Notes under the pieces: model-generated | What the model saw: the letters and a program-made list of their open reading frames with translations, nothing else | Told to the model about the DNA's origin: nothing | Databases searched by the model: none | Translations under genes and position numbers: made by a program | In this document: positions 18,589 through 28,943 of the stretch, in pieces | How positions within the stretch are numbered: position 1 is the stretch's first letter | How the letters are laid out: each line of letters starts with the position of its first letter | Source: Thermanaeromonas toyohensis ToBE | GTDB lineage: Bacteria > Bacillota > DSM-521 > Neomoorellales > Neomoorellaceae | Assembly (NCBI RefSeq): GCF_900176005.1 | Contig: NZ_LT838272.1 | Location: 763,587 to 827,586 of the forward strand | DNA: 64,000 bases | Reading direction: 5' to 3'

Positions 18589-19716
18589 ATGCACCTTTAT
18601 ATTCATATCCCTTTTTGTCTTAAGAAGTGCAACTATTGTGATTTTATATCCTACGCCGGGATTCCTCCCAGGGAGGTGCGCCGGTACTTGGCCGCCTTGG
18701 CCAAGGAAAGTGAGCTGGTAGCCGCCCGTTTCCGGCCGGGAAAGATTTCCACCCTTTACTTGGGCGGAGGGACTCCCACTTATCTTTCTGGGGAGGAGCT
18801 GTTTGGTATAATTCAGGGGATCAGGAATATTTTTGGTATGGAGGAAGAAGCTGAGATTACTGTGGAAGCTAATCCTGGTACCCTAACCCCTAAGAAACTT
18901 GAGCTTCTACGGTTGGCCGGTGTTAATCGTTTATCCCTGGGGGCGCAAAGCTTTGATGATGGGTTGCTTAAGGTAATGGGGAGGGTTCACCGGGTCGAAG
19001 ATATCTACCAGGCTTTCCGTTGGGCCCGGGAGGCCGGTTTTAACAATATCGGTCTAGACTTAATTTACGGGTTACCTGGCCAAACCCTCTCCCAGTGGGA
19101 AGATACCCTCGACCGGGCTTTAGAGCTTTATCCCGAGCACCTTTCTACTTACGCCCTGGAGCTATCTTTAGATTCTCCTTGGGGACGAAAGCAAAAGCTG
19201 GGTGAATTGCTTCTGCCCAGGGAGGAAGAAGTTCTATCTATGTATGAGCTGGCTCGCCAGAAACTTAAGGAAGCGGGCTTCGAGCACTACGAGATCTCCA
19301 ACTTCGCCCGGGCGGGCTTCCAGTGCCGCCATAATTTAAGTTATTGGGAGAATAGGGATTACTTGGGGTTAGGTGCAGCTGCCGCTTCCCATTGGAAGGG
19401 TAGGAGATGGCAAAATAAAGCTATATTAGAAGATTACTGCCGAACTCTAGAAGAGGGTAGGCTTTCAGTGGCCGAAGAAGAAGAACTAGACCAGCGGCGT
19501 AGCATGGAGGAGACCCTTTTCTTGGGATTGCGCCTACGTAAGGGGGTAAGCCTTAAAGAATTTAAAGCCCGGTTTGGTGAGGAACTCCTGACTATGTACG
19601 GAGCAGAAATAGAGCGCCTTGTTAGCTTAGGCCTAGTAGAGATCAAGGGGGAACGTTTGGTGATAACGGAAAAAGGTTTACCCTTAGCCAATGAGGTCTT
19701 CCTGGCTTTCGTATGA
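18589..19716 (+). CDS. hemW: HemW-type heme chaperone (radical SAM, coproporphyrinogen III oxidase-like)
   Basis: Radical-SAM protein of the HemN/HemW family. The cluster motif is C10-x3-C14-x2-C17 (PFCLKKCNYC), then YLGGGTPTYL and LGAQSFDD. A HemN C-terminal domain follows. The extra cysteine immediately after the motif that marks true HemN oxidases is not present: the residue is aspartate-phenylalanine (CDF). This and the lepA neighbourhood favour HemW, a heme chaperone. Length is 375 aa, ATG start one base after lepA, so translation is probably coupled. Confidence 0.9.
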   Translation: MHLYIHIPFCLKKCNYCDFISYAGIPPREVRRYLAALAKESELVAARFRPGKISTLYLGGGTPTYLSGEELFGIIQGIRNIFGMEEEAEITVEANPGTLTPKKLELLRLAGVNRLSLGAQSFDDGLLKVMGRVHRVEDIYQAFRWAREAGFNNIGLDLIYGLPGQTLSQWEDTLDRALELYPEHLSTYALELSLDSPWGRKQKLGELLLPREEEVLSMYELARQKLKEAGFEHYEISNFARAGFQCRHNLSYWENRDYLGLGAAAASHWKGRRWQNKAILEDYCRTLEEGRLSVAEEEELDQRRSMEETLFLGLRLRKGVSLKEFKARFGEELLTMYGAEIERLVSLGLVEIKGERLVITEKGLPLANEVFLAFV

Positions 19717-19730
19717 CCTCCTGAATTTGC

Positions 19731-19759
19731 TTGACAAATCAAAGTACCGATGCTATGTT
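19731..19759 (+). promoter_or_regulatory. sigma-A promoter of hrcA operon
   Basis: TTGACA (19731-19736), a 17-bp spacer and TATGTT (19754-19759). The predicted start, about 19766, places the CIRCE operator in the first 35 transcribed bases, the normal arrangement for HrcA control. Confidence 0.85.
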
Positions 19760-19771
19760 GTTAATGAAAGT

Positions 19772-19798
19772 TTAGCACTCTATAATTTAGAGTGCTAA
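19772..19798. promoter_or_regulatory. CIRCE operator (HrcA binding site)
   Basis: Perfect TTAGCACTC-N9-GAGTGCTAA inverted repeat, identical to the CIRCE consensus. It lies between the sigma-A promoter and hrcA, so HrcA should repress its own gene and the dnaK cluster until heat shock titrates GroE. Confidence 0.97.
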
Positions 19799-19820
19799 GT
19801 TAAAGATAAGGTGAGGCCAT

Positions 19821-20855
19821 ATGCGGGTGGAGGGACGGAAGAGAAAAATTTTGGAAGCCATAATATTGGATTATATCGCCACCGGCGAACCGGTGGGATC
19901 GCGTACCATTGCCCGGCGTTATAATTTGGGGGTAAGTCCGGCCACCATCCGCAACGAAATGGCCGATCTGGAGGAGCTTGGCTTACTTGAGCAGCCCCAT
20001 ACTTCGGCTGGCCGAGTTCCTTCTGACCTGGGCTATCGGTATTATGTAGATTGCCTTATGGAGCGGCACGAGCTTTCCCAGGCCGAAAAGGATTACATTC
20101 GTAGCCGGTTTGAGCAAAAACTAGGGGAAATTGAACAGGTGCTGGCCGAGGCTACCCGCCTCCTGGCCGAGATGACTAATCTTGCTGCTGTAGGCTTAGG
20201 ACCTTATCAGGGCCGGGCTTATATTAGGCAGGTCCAGCTTTTCCACATCTCCTATGGCCGGGCCCTGCTGGTGGTAGTTACTAGCAACGGTTTGGTAGAA
20301 CACCATTTCTTCACCGTACCCCGGGGGGTTAGCCAGTTTGAGTTAGAGCGCCTTTCTCGCTTTTTAAATAAGCGCCTTCAGGGTATAATGCTGGAAGACC
20401 TTAGGACTGGTGTGTTGAATGATATTTATCGGGATTTAGTAGCCGAGCACCGTGAGCTTTGTTCCTTGTTGATAGAGCTCCTGGAAAGGTTGAGCAAGCT
20501 AGAAAAGGAAGAGAGAATTTTCCTGGAGGGCACCCTTAACCTCTTCGAGCAACCTGAATTTAGGGATATCAACAAGGTAAAAGGGTTGCTATCCATCTTA
20601 GGGCAGGCTGAGACCTTACGGGAACTTTTTGCCCAGGGGCCACCAGCTGGTCTGACCATTAAGATCGGCCGGGAAAACAAATATCAAGGCGTAAGTAATT
20701 GTAGTGTCTTGACCGTTACCTATGAAATAAATGGCGAGGTTATTGGGAATGTGGGGGTTTTAGGGCCCACCCGTATGGATTACTCCCGCACAATTTCTGT
20801 TTTAGAGTACGTGGCCCAAAATCTATCGCGGGCCTTAGAAAAACTTTGTGGATAG
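19821..20855 (+). CDS. hrcA: heat-inducible transcription repressor HrcA
   Basis: Repressor of class I heat-shock genes that binds CIRCE and needs GroE for folding. The N-terminal winged helix includes TGEPVGSRTIARRYNL and SPATIRNEMADLEELG, followed by the characteristic QPHTSAGRVPSDLGYR. A GAF-like C-terminal domain completes the 344 aa. The ATG at 19821 follows AAGGTGAGG. It is the first gene after the CIRCE promoter and is followed by a hairpin before grpE. Confidence 0.97.
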   Translation: MRVEGRKRKILEAIILDYIATGEPVGSRTIARRYNLGVSPATIRNEMADLEELGLLEQPHTSAGRVPSDLGYRYYVDCLMERHELSQAEKDYIRSRFEQKLGEIEQVLAEATRLLAEMTNLAAVGLGPYQGRAYIRQVQLFHISYGRALLVVVTSNGLVEHHFFTVPRGVSQFELERLSRFLNKRLQGIMLEDLRTGVLNDIYRDLVAEHRELCSLLIELLERLSKLEKEERIFLEGTLNLFEQPEFRDINKVKGLLSILGQAETLRELFAQGPPAGLTIKIGRENKYQGVSNCSVLTVTYEINGEVIGNVGVLGPTRMDYSRTISVLEYVAQNLSRALEKLCG

Positions 20856-20880
20856 GTTAGGGAAAGTATAGAGGGACCCA

Positions 20881-20911
20881 AAGGCCGGTGCATATGGCGC
20901 TGGCCTTTTTT
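20881..20911 (+). terminator. hairpin with T-tract between hrcA and grpE
   Basis: An 11-bp stem (20881-20891 with 20897-20907, two G-T pairs) and a 5-nt loop are followed by a run of T to 20911. It may be a partial terminator or a processing site that sets the hrcA to grpE-dnaK ratio. Confidence 0.7.
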
Positions 20912-20939
20912 CCGGAAGGAAATGGAGGAAAGGTCTGAT

Positions 20940-21758
20940 ATGGTTCAGGAAGAGCCTAAAATTAAAACCCAAGAAGCGCAAGGAGTAAAATTAGAACCAG
21001 AAGGGAGAGAAGTAGAGCAGCCCAATGGAGGAACAGGGGAGGCTTCTAATAAAGGGGGAGCACCAGAGCCGGAAAAAGCAACTGCAGAAGCTGCTAAAGA
21101 GGAAGTAGAGGCAGCGGAAGAAGGCGAAGTTGAGGAGGAAAGGGATACCAGGGAGGCGGAGATAGCTTCCTTAAAAGAGCAAGTAGAATCCTTGCGCTCC
21201 CAGCTCATACGCTTGCATGCTGACTTTGATAACTACCGCAAGCGTGTCCGTCGGGAACAGCAAGAGATAAAGGAAACAGCAGCGGCTAGCCTTATTAAAG
21301 AATTGTTGCCAGTGCTAGATAACCTGGAGTTGGCTTTAACAGCAGCTAAGGCAGAGGGGAAAAATGAAGCGTTGGTATCCGGTATAGAAATGGTTTGGCG
21401 CCAGCTTCTTAATGTTTTAAGCCGGGAGGGACTTACTCCCATAGAAGCAGTGGGTCGACCTTTTGATCCTTTCCATCACGAGGCGGTAGCCACGGAAGAA
21501 GCTTCGGAAGCTAGCCAGTATAATATGATAACTGCAGAGCTTCGTAAGGGTTATCTTTTGCGGGGGCGGCTTTTACGGCCTGCTTTAGTAAAGGTGGCTG
21601 TACCCCCTGCTCCTCCGCCAGCAACTGCTTCTAAACCAGAACAGAAGAGGGAAGAAGAAACTAAGCAAACAGAATCCGAAGAAGTAAAACCAGAAGAAAC
21701 AAAAGTTCGAGAAGAACTTGGAAACCAATCGTGCGACCAAGAAACTAAAGAAAACTAG
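20940..21758 (+). CDS. grpE: nucleotide exchange factor GrpE
   Basis: Releases ADP from DnaK. The core is conserved: a long coiled coil beginning around LRSQLIRLHADFDNYRKR, then the beta domain with PFDPFHHEAV. Both ends are extended. About 75 acidic, low-complexity residues precede the coiled coil, and about 50 Glu/Lys/Thr-rich residues follow the beta domain (PPAPPPATASK onward). At 272 aa it is longer than the usual 180-220. I use ATG 20940 since GGAGGAAAGG lies 6 bases before it; ATG 20922 is an alternative with a weaker site. Confidence 0.93.
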   Translation: MVQEEPKIKTQEAQGVKLEPEGREVEQPNGGTGEASNKGGAPEPEKATAEAAKEEVEAAEEGEVEEERDTREAEIASLKEQVESLRSQLIRLHADFDNYRKRVRREQQEIKETAAASLIKELLPVLDNLELALTAAKAEGKNEALVSGIEMVWRQLLNVLSREGLTPIEAVGRPFDPFHHEAVATEEASEASQYNMITAELRKGYLLRGRLLRPALVKVAVPPAPPPATASKPEQKREEETKQTESEEVKPEETKVREELGNQSCDQETKEN

Positions 21759-21806
21759 CTTTAACAAATTCCTTACCAAAGCCTTACCAGGAGGTGCTTC
21801 TTAAGT

Positions 21807-23660
21807 ATGGCTAAGAAAGGCAAAGTTCTGGGTATCGATTTGGGAACTACTAACTCCTGTATGGCTATAATGGAAGGCGGTGAAGCAGTCGTAATACCCA
21901 ACGCCGAAGGCGGTAGAACCACACCTTCGGTAGTAGCCTTTACTAAAGATGGTGAACGCCTGGTAGGTCTAGCCGCTAAGCGCCAGGCCATTACCAACCC
22001 CGAGCGTACTATTCTTTCTATTAAACGGCACATGGGAACGAATTATAAGGTAAGGATAGATGATAAAGAATACACTCCCCAGGAGATCTCGGCTATGATC
22101 CTTCAGAAGCTTAAGGCGGATGCCGAGGCTTATCTGGGCGAGAAGATTACCCAGGCTGTCATCACGGTTCCGGCTTACTTTACCGATAGCCAGCGGCAGG
22201 CCACCAGGGATGCTGGCCGTATAGCTGGGCTCGAGGTGTTGCGCATCATCAACGAACCCACAGCCGCATCTTTAGCTTACGGCCTGGACAAGGGCGAGAA
22301 TCAAACTATTCTGGTGTACGATCTGGGCGGCGGTACCTTCGATGTATCTATTTTAGAGCTAGGTGATGGCGTCTTTGAAGTTAAAGCTACCAGCGGTAAC
22401 AATCGCCTAGGTGGCGACGACTTTGATGAGAGGATAATGAATTGGCTTATCGATATTTGCCGGCGCGAATACGGCGTGGATCTCCGGCAAGATCGTATGG
22501 CCATGCAGCGACTAAAGGAAGCGGCTGAAAGGGCTAAGATCGAGCTTTCCAGCGTTACCAGTACCAATATCAATCTTCCCTTTATCGCAGTCACTTCTAG
22601 CGGCCCAGTACACTTGGATGTCACTTTGACTCGGGCCAAATTTGAAGAACTTATCGCTGACCTGGTAGAAAAAACGGTGGAGCCTATACGGCAAGCTATG
22701 GCCGATGCAGGGCTCAAACCCGAAGATATAGATAAAGTCCTGCTCGTAGGCGGTTCTACCCGGGTACCTTTGGTACAAGAGACAGTACGCAGGGTACTGG
22801 GTAAAGAACCCCATAAGGGTATTAACCCGGATGAATGCGTGGCTATGGGAGCTGCCATCCAGGGTGCCGTGCTGGCTGGAGAAGTTAAAGATATTCTGTT
22901 GTTAGATGTAACGCCATTATCCTTGGGCGTAGAGACCATGGGTGGTGTGTTCACCAAGATTATTGAGCGGAACACCACTATCCCTACGTCCAAGAGCCAG
23001 ATCTTTACTACTGCGGCTGATAACCAAACTACAGTGGAGATTCACGTCCTCCAGGGCGAGCGTCCCATGGCGGCGGATAACAAGAGTTTGGGCCGCTTCC
23101 AGCTTACCGGTATCCCGCCTGCGCCGCGGGGAGTACCTCAGATCGAGGTCAAATTCGACATCGACGCCAACGGCATTGTACATGTGTCAGCTAAGGACCT
23201 GGCTACTGGGAAACAGCAGGCCATTACCATTAAATCTTCTAGTGGTCTGACGGAAGAAGAGATCCAGCGCATGATCAAGGAAGCTGAAATGTACGCTGAG
23301 GCTGATCGGCGGCGTAAGGAGGAAGCGGAAACCCGGAACCAGGCGGATTCTCTCATTTACCAAGCTGAGCGTACCCTTAAAGAGTTCAAAGAAAAAGCCG
23401 ATAAGAGCGATGTAGACCGGATCGAGCAGGCTAAGAAGGATCTGCAGGATGCCTTGGCTGGTAAGGATGTAGCTAAGATCAAGGAAAAGATGGAGGCTCT
23501 CTCCCAGGCTATCTTCGCCCTGACCACCAAAGTATACCAGCAAGCAGGTCAGCAAGCGGGCGGCCAAGCCTGGCAGGCCACAGGTACTGAAGGGCCCTCT
23601 TCAGGTCGCGATAACGTAGTAGATGCTGAGTATAAAGTTATGGATGACGATAAGAAATAA
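21807..23660 (+). CDS. dnaK: molecular chaperone DnaK (Hsp70)
   Basis: ATP-dependent chaperone. GIDLGTTNS opens the nucleotide-binding domain, with [10 protein letters not shown] and VGGSTRVP later; the substrate-binding domain starts near [14 protein letters not shown]. The lid ends in a Gln/Gly-rich tail and [10 protein letters not shown]. Length is 617 aa. The ATG at 21807 follows AGGAGGTGC. It is the third gene of the CIRCE-controlled cluster and is followed 17 bp later by dnaJ. Confidence 0.98.
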   Translation: MAKKGKVLGIDLGTTNSCMAIMEGGEAVVIPNAEGGRTTPSVVAFTKDGERLVGLAAKRQAITNPERTILSIKRHMGTNYKVRIDDKEYTPQEISAMILQKLKADAEAYLGEKITQAVITVPAYFTDSQRQATRDAGRIAGLEVLRIINEPTAASLAYGLDKGENQTILVYDLGGGTFDVSILELGDGVFEVKATSGNNRLGGDDFDERIMNWLIDICRREYGVDLRQDRMAMQRLKEAAERAKIELSSVTSTNINLPFIAVTSSGPVHLDVTLTRAKFEELIADLVEKTVEPIRQAMADAGLKPEDIDKVLLVGGSTRVPLVQETVRRVLGKEPHKGINPDECVAMGAAIQGAVLAGEVKDILLLDVTPLSLGVETMGGVFTKIIERNTTIPTSKSQIFTTAADNQTTVEIHVLQGERPMAADNKSLGRFQLTGIPPAPRGVPQIEVKFDIDANGIVHVSAKDLATGKQQAITIKSSSGLTEEEIQRMIKEAEMYAEADRRRKEEAETRNQADSLIYQAERTLKEFKEKADKSDVDRIEQAKKDLQDALAGKDVAKIKEKMEALSQAIFALTTKVYQQAGQQAGGQAWQATGTEGPSSGRDNVVDAEYKVMDDDKK

Positions 23661-23671
23661 AATACTGGTGA

Positions 23672-24838
<1,167 letters not shown>

Positions 24839-24897
24839 AGTTTAGATTTTCAATTTAAGGGGATAACGCTTAAAATGATTATCTGGGATATGAAGTT

Positions 24898-25761
24898 ATG
24901 AAGTGGCAGGAGATAACTGTTGCTACCCAGAGGTGTGCGGCGGAAGCAGTGGCCCACCTGTTTTATGAAGCAGGCGCCCAGGGGCTCGTTGTAGAAGAGG
25001 CAAAGGATCAGATTATCCTCCGGGGTTATCTTCCGGAGGATCCTTTGCTTATCTTACGAGTCGAGAGATTAAGGGAGCAGGTAGAAAAGCTTAAGTATTT
25101 TTTTCCTGGCTTCTATGTTCACTTCTCTACCAGGTGGCTGCAGGAAGAAGATTGGGCTACCTCCTGGAAAGCCTATTATAAACCGACCAAGGTAACCGAA
25201 CGCTTAGTGGTGAAGCCCAGCTGGGAGGAGTATTCTGCCCGGCCAGGGGAAATAATAATTGAACTGGATCCCGGGATGGCTTTCGGAACTGGTACCCACG
25301 CCACCACCATTATGGCCCTTAAGTTCCTGGAAGAATTCTTAAAGCCGGGCTTTATAGTTTATGATGTGGGTACGGGTTCCGGCATCTTAGCCATCGCGGC
25401 TGCTTTGCTGGGGGCCAGTGAGGTTATAGCCATCGACAAGGATTTAGTAGCCCTACAGGTTGCCCAAGAGAATATAGAACGGAATCGGGTTGGGAACATA
25501 GTACGCGTGGAAGAAGGGGACTTACTCCAGGGATTTACTCAGAAGGCGGATCTGGTAGTAGCTAATATTGTGGCTAGCGTACTCCTCCGGCTTATCCCCC
25601 AGGTTGCCGGGATCTTAAGACCAGGGGGCTATGTTATTTTAGGCGGTATCCTCGCCCCGCGCCGGGCCGAATTGCTGGGAGCGCTAGATATCCATGGCTT
25701 CCAATTGGTAAAAGAAGACAGCCAGGGTGAGTGGGTAACCTTAGGGGCAAGGAAAGGGTGA
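24898..25761 (+). CDS. prmA: ribosomal protein L11 methyltransferase
   Basis: SAM-dependent trimethylation of ribosomal protein uL11. The N-terminal recognition domain is followed by the Rossmann methyltransferase fold with YDVGTGSGILAIAA near residue 155 and VANIVASVLL near 222. Length is 287 aa. It lies between dnaJ and rsmE as in many Firmicutes. Confidence 0.94.
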   Translation: MKWQEITVATQRCAAEAVAHLFYEAGAQGLVVEEAKDQIILRGYLPEDPLLILRVERLREQVEKLKYFFPGFYVHFSTRWLQEEDWATSWKAYYKPTKVTERLVVKPSWEEYSARPGEIIIELDPGMAFGTGTHATTIMALKFLEEFLKPGFIVYDVGTGSGILAIAAALLGASEVIAIDKDLVALQVAQENIERNRVGNIVRVEEGDLLQGFTQKADLVVANIVASVLLRLIPQVAGILRPGGYVILGGILAPRRAELLGALDIHGFQLVKEDSQGEWVTLGARKG

Positions 25762-25767
25762 GGCGGA

Positions 25768-26526
25768 TTGGCCCACCATTTTTTTATACCCGGCCAACAT
25801 TTTAAAGGCGGCAAAGTAATGCTTACAGGGGAAACTGGACACCATGCTGCCCGCGTTTTGCGCCTTAAAGCTGGAGAAGAGATCACCTTAGCCGACGAAC
25901 GGGGAGCTTGTTTCCGGGGTAGGGTCACAGCGGTTCTAGAAGGAGAGGTGGAGGCGGAGCTCTTGGAAGATTTGCCGTCGCTGGAGCCGCCTTTGGCCGT
26001 CACTTTGCTACAAGGGTTGCCGAAAGGCGAGAAGATGGATTTAATCATCGAAAAATGTACAGAATTAGGGGTAAAGCGGATAGTACCCCTGTTGACAGAG
26101 AGGGTAATAGTCCGTGTGGATGAGCAGGTTGCTCACCATAAAAGGGAACGGTGGCAAAGGGTGGCCCGGGCGGCGGCACAACAGAGCCGACGTTCTCGCA
26201 TACCAGTAGTTGAGCTACCCCAGACGCTAAGGGCGGCTTTGGCCGGACTCCCTGCGGACACTTTACTCTTGGTCCTTTGGGAAGGGGAAAGGAGCCTGGG
26301 GCTTAAGAAAGTATTGGCCCGAGCATCCCCTGGTCAGCCCGTGGCTTTAGTCGTCGGGCCGGAGGGCGGTTTAAGCCAGGAGGAAGTAAAGTTGGCTTGC
26401 CAGGCGGGGGGGATACCGGTGGGTTTGGGTCCACGGATTTTACGCACGGAGACAGCTGGTTTAGCCTGTCTCGCTATTCTCATGTACGAATTAGGGGACT
26501 TAGGTGGGGGAATCGAATATCCTTAA
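25768..26526 (+). CDS. rsmE: 16S rRNA m3U1498 methyltransferase
   Basis: SPOUT-class enzyme that methylates U1498 of 16S rRNA. The N-terminal PUA-like part (GHHAARVLRLKAGE) is followed by the knotted domain with KCTELGVKRIVPL, AQQSRRSRIP, VGPEGGLSQEEV and GPRILRTETAGL. Length is 252 aa. The start is TTG at 25768, six bases after the prmA stop, with GGAAAGGGTGAGG overlapping that stop. Confidence 0.94.
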   Translation: MAHHFFIPGQHFKGGKVMLTGETGHHAARVLRLKAGEEITLADERGACFRGRVTAVLEGEVEAELLEDLPSLEPPLAVTLLQGLPKGEKMDLIIEKCTELGVKRIVPLLTERVIVRVDEQVAHHKRERWQRVARAAAQQSRRSRIPVVELPQTLRAALAGLPADTLLLVLWEGERSLGLKKVLARASPGQPVALVVGPEGGLSQEEVKLACQAGGIPVGLGPRILRTETAGLACLAILMYELGDLGGGIEYP

Positions 26527-26579
26527 GCGGCCAAAGCAAGGCGAAAGCCAAGAAATTGTTGACCTTCGGAGGTGAAACC

Positions 26580-27884
26580 GTGGCTTCCCGGCGGGTGGCC
26601 CTTACCAGCCTAGGGTGCAAGGTTAACCAAAACGAATTGGAAGCCCTTAAGGGCCTGTTCCGGCAGGCTGGGTATGAAATAGTGCCCTTTGAAGAGACTG
26701 CTGATGTATATGTTATTCACACTTGTACAGTTACCCACTTAAGCGATCGAAAATCGCGCAAGTTAGTCCGCCGAGCCACCCGCCAAAACCCGGAGGCTGT
26801 GGTGGCGGTGACGGGCTGTTATTCCCAGGTGGCTCCGGAGGAAGTTTTAAAGATCCCTGGTGTAGATGTAGTGGTAGGTACCCGCGACCGTGCCCGGCTG
26901 GTAGAACTTGTGGAAGAGGCGCGGCGTACTGGTCAAGTCATAAATGCTGTACGTCCGCACGAAAAAGGTGAACCCTTTGAAGAGCTACCCCTTACTCAGG
27001 TCTCACGGGTCCGCGCTTTCGTTAAGATCCAGGAAGGTTGCGAGGAATATTGTACATATTGTATCGTACCTTACGCTCGGGGGCCTTTACGTAGTCGCTC
27101 GCCAGAAGCCATTATCGCTGAGATTAAAAAGTTAGTTGCTGCCGGATATCAGGAGATAGTCCTCACAGGAGTCCACATAGGAGCCTACGGCCGGGATCTA
27201 GGGAATATAGATCTGGAGCGACTTTTAAAGCTTGTAGTGTCTATTCCCGACCTAGGCCGGGTACGGGTTAGCTCCATCGATCCCCCAGATTTTACACCAG
27301 GGCTTGTCGCCACTTTGACGGGTTCAGAAAAGATCTGTCCTCATTATCATGTACCTTTGCAGAGCGGTGACGACTGGATTTTAAGGCGTATGGGTCGACG
27401 CTATACCGTTCAACAATACCTGGATTTGATTGCCAGCCTCCGCGCTGGTCGACCTCGGGCGGCTATTACCACAGATATTATAGTAGGGTTTCCCGGGGAA
27501 AAAGAAGAACATTTCCAGCACACCTTAAGTATAGTTAAACAGGTTAAGTTTTCCCGTGTCCATGTTTTTCCCTTTTCACCCCGGGCGCATACTCCAGCAG
27601 CTTTAATGCCTGAGCAGGTGACTGCTGAAGTTAAAAAGGATAGGGTAGATAGGCTTTTGTCCCTAGCCCGCGGACTCGCAGAAGAGTATGCTAAAGGATT
27701 TTTAGGTGAGACTTTAGAAGTATTGGTTGAGCAGGAAATGATTGAAAAACCTGGTCTCTGGGAGGGTCATACTGAAAATTACCTGTTAGTATCCTTCCCA
27801 GCCCAGGAGCCCTTAACAGGTCAATTGGTGCCTATAAAGATATTGGAGTACCGGGAAGGAAGGCTGTGGGGTCGGATTTTTTGA
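26580..27884 (+). CDS. mtaB: tRNA t6A37 methylthiotransferase MtaB
   Basis: Converts t6A37 of ANN-decoding tRNAs to ms2t6A, using two 4Fe-4S clusters and SAM. The UPF0004 domain starts with LTSLGCKVNQNE and contains HTCTVTHLSDRKS; the radical-SAM motif is CEEYCTYC; a TRAM-like domain ends the protein. Length is 434 aa from GTG 26580, which has GGAGGTGA 4-7 bases upstream. The frame is open through the end of rsmE, but those residues have no family match. A terminator follows the stop directly. Confidence 0.93.
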   Translation: MASRRVALTSLGCKVNQNELEALKGLFRQAGYEIVPFEETADVYVIHTCTVTHLSDRKSRKLVRRATRQNPEAVVAVTGCYSQVAPEEVLKIPGVDVVVGTRDRARLVELVEEARRTGQVINAVRPHEKGEPFEELPLTQVSRVRAFVKIQEGCEEYCTYCIVPYARGPLRSRSPEAIIAEIKKLVAAGYQEIVLTGVHIGAYGRDLGNIDLERLLKLVVSIPDLGRVRVSSIDPPDFTPGLVATLTGSEKICPHYHVPLQSGDDWILRRMGRRYTVQQYLDLIASLRAGRPRAAITTDIIVGFPGEKEEHFQHTLSIVKQVKFSRVHVFPFSPRAHTPAALMPEQVTAEVKKDRVDRLLSLARGLAEEYAKGFLGETLEVLVEQEMIEKPGLWEGHTENYLLVSFPAQEPLTGQLVPIKILEYREGRLWGRIF

Positions 27885-27888
27885 ACAT

Positions 27889-27912
27889 AAAAATCCTGGC
27901 CAATGGATTTTT
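27889..27912 (+). terminator. Rho-independent terminator after mtaB
   Basis: AAAAATCC (27889-27896) pairs with GGATTTTT (27905-27912) around an 8-nt loop, giving an AT-rich stem whose 3' arm ends in five T. It closes the heat-shock/rRNA-modification unit. Confidence 0.65.
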
Positions 27913-28014
27913 GGAGGAGTAAAGGTAGAGGGGCAGGATTTTCTAAAAGACAAGTCGAAAGTAAACATGTACTGGACTTTTGAATACTTTTTTGAAAGGA
28001 GGAAAACCTTATCG

Positions 28015-28356
28015 ATGTCCGATTGCATTTTTTGCAAAATAGCCGCGGGAGATCTCCCTTCAGAGATAGTTTATCAAGATGACCGTGTGGTAGCTTTCAA
28101 AGATATACGCCCTGTGGCGCCAATACATATCCTTATTATCCCCCGTAAGCACATCCCTGACCTTACGGCCATTACCGAGGAGGATGCCGAACTTATTGGG
28201 TATCTGCACCTGGTAGCTGTCAAAGTGGCCCAGGAGCAAGGTCTAGCTGACCGGGGTTTCCGTCTAGTTAACAATTGCAAGCAAGAAGGCGGCCAGGTAA
28301 TCTACCATCTCCATTACCACCTCTTGGGTGGGCGGCAGATGAGGAACTTATGTTAA
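28015..28356 (+). CDS. HIT-family nucleotide-binding protein (HinT-like)
   Basis: Purine nucleoside phosphoramidase-type protein of 113 aa. It has the N-terminal zinc-like pair CIFCKI, IIPRKHIPDL, and the histidine triad in HLHYHLLGGR. The start is ATG 28015 with GAAAGGAGG about 11 bases before it; an open frame back to 27967 encodes an unrelated aromatic stretch. It stands alone between mtaB and an EamA-type gene. Its natural substrate in bacteria is not settled. Confidence 0.9.
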   Translation: MSDCIFCKIAAGDLPSEIVYQDDRVVAFKDIRPVAPIHILIIPRKHIPDLTAITEEDAELIGYLHLVAVKVAQEQGLADRGFRLVNNCKQEGGQVIYHLHYHLLGGRQMRNLC

Positions 28357-28422
28357 AGCCCCTTTTTTATTTAGTTCTTATTCCCTGGCCAAGTGAATAA
28401 TCTTTCCTATGGGGGTGAGGAG

Positions 28423-28851
28423 ATGAGAACCCTGGGCTTCGCCCTCCTGGGAGCCTTTTGCTGGGGTATAGCCCCCCTATTTGCCAAGCTCGCTCTTCTA
28501 GAAGTTTCGGCTACAACAGTATTGGTAGCCCGTACCTTTCTGGCTGGAGGCTTGGTAGCTCCCTGGGTAATTTATCAGGGCGGCCTGGGATATTTTTTGT
28601 CTATCCCTCCTAAAGCTTGGTTTTTGCTTGCTGTAGAAGCTTTTTTTACTGCAGTAGCTGGTGACCTAGCTTACTATAAAGCTTTAAAATATGGACACCC
28701 AGCGGAAGTGAATCTTATTATATCGTCTGCACCCTTCATTACCCTTATTTTTTCTGGCCTTCTCTTTTCTGAAAAGATTAGCTGGAATAAAGCGTTAGGA
28801 GGTTTGCTTATTTGCTTGGGCGTATTTCTAGTAGGATTGGCCGGAAAGTAA
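28423..28851 (+). CDS. half-size EamA/DMT-family membrane protein
   Basis: A 142-aa protein with one EamA repeat: four or five hydrophobic segments, starting LGFALLGAFCWGIAPLFAKLA and ending LLICLGVFLVGLAG. Full-length drug/metabolite transporters have two such repeats, so this one probably acts as a dimer like SMR-type half transporters. The ATG at 28423 has GGGGGTGAGG directly upstream. Substrate unknown. No partner half gene is adjacent. Confidence 0.8.
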   Translation: MRTLGFALLGAFCWGIAPLFAKLALLEVSATTVLVARTFLAGGLVAPWVIYQGGLGYFLSIPPKAWFLLAVEAFFTAVAGDLAYYKALKYGHPAEVNLIISSAPFITLIFSGLLFSEKISWNKALGGLLICLGVFLVGLAGK

Positions 28852-28943
28852 AGGTCTTGCTGAAAGATGTATAAGCTTAAAACTGGGCCCGATGAGGCGC
28901 GTTATATCAAACAAGGAAGGCTTAGCTAAAGGGGTGTAACCCT

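Noticed and set aside
22301-22993. 230-codon reverse ORF inside dnaK
   Set aside because: It lies entirely antisense to a firmly identified gene, is Ser/Arg-rich as expected for a shadow frame, and has no family likeness.
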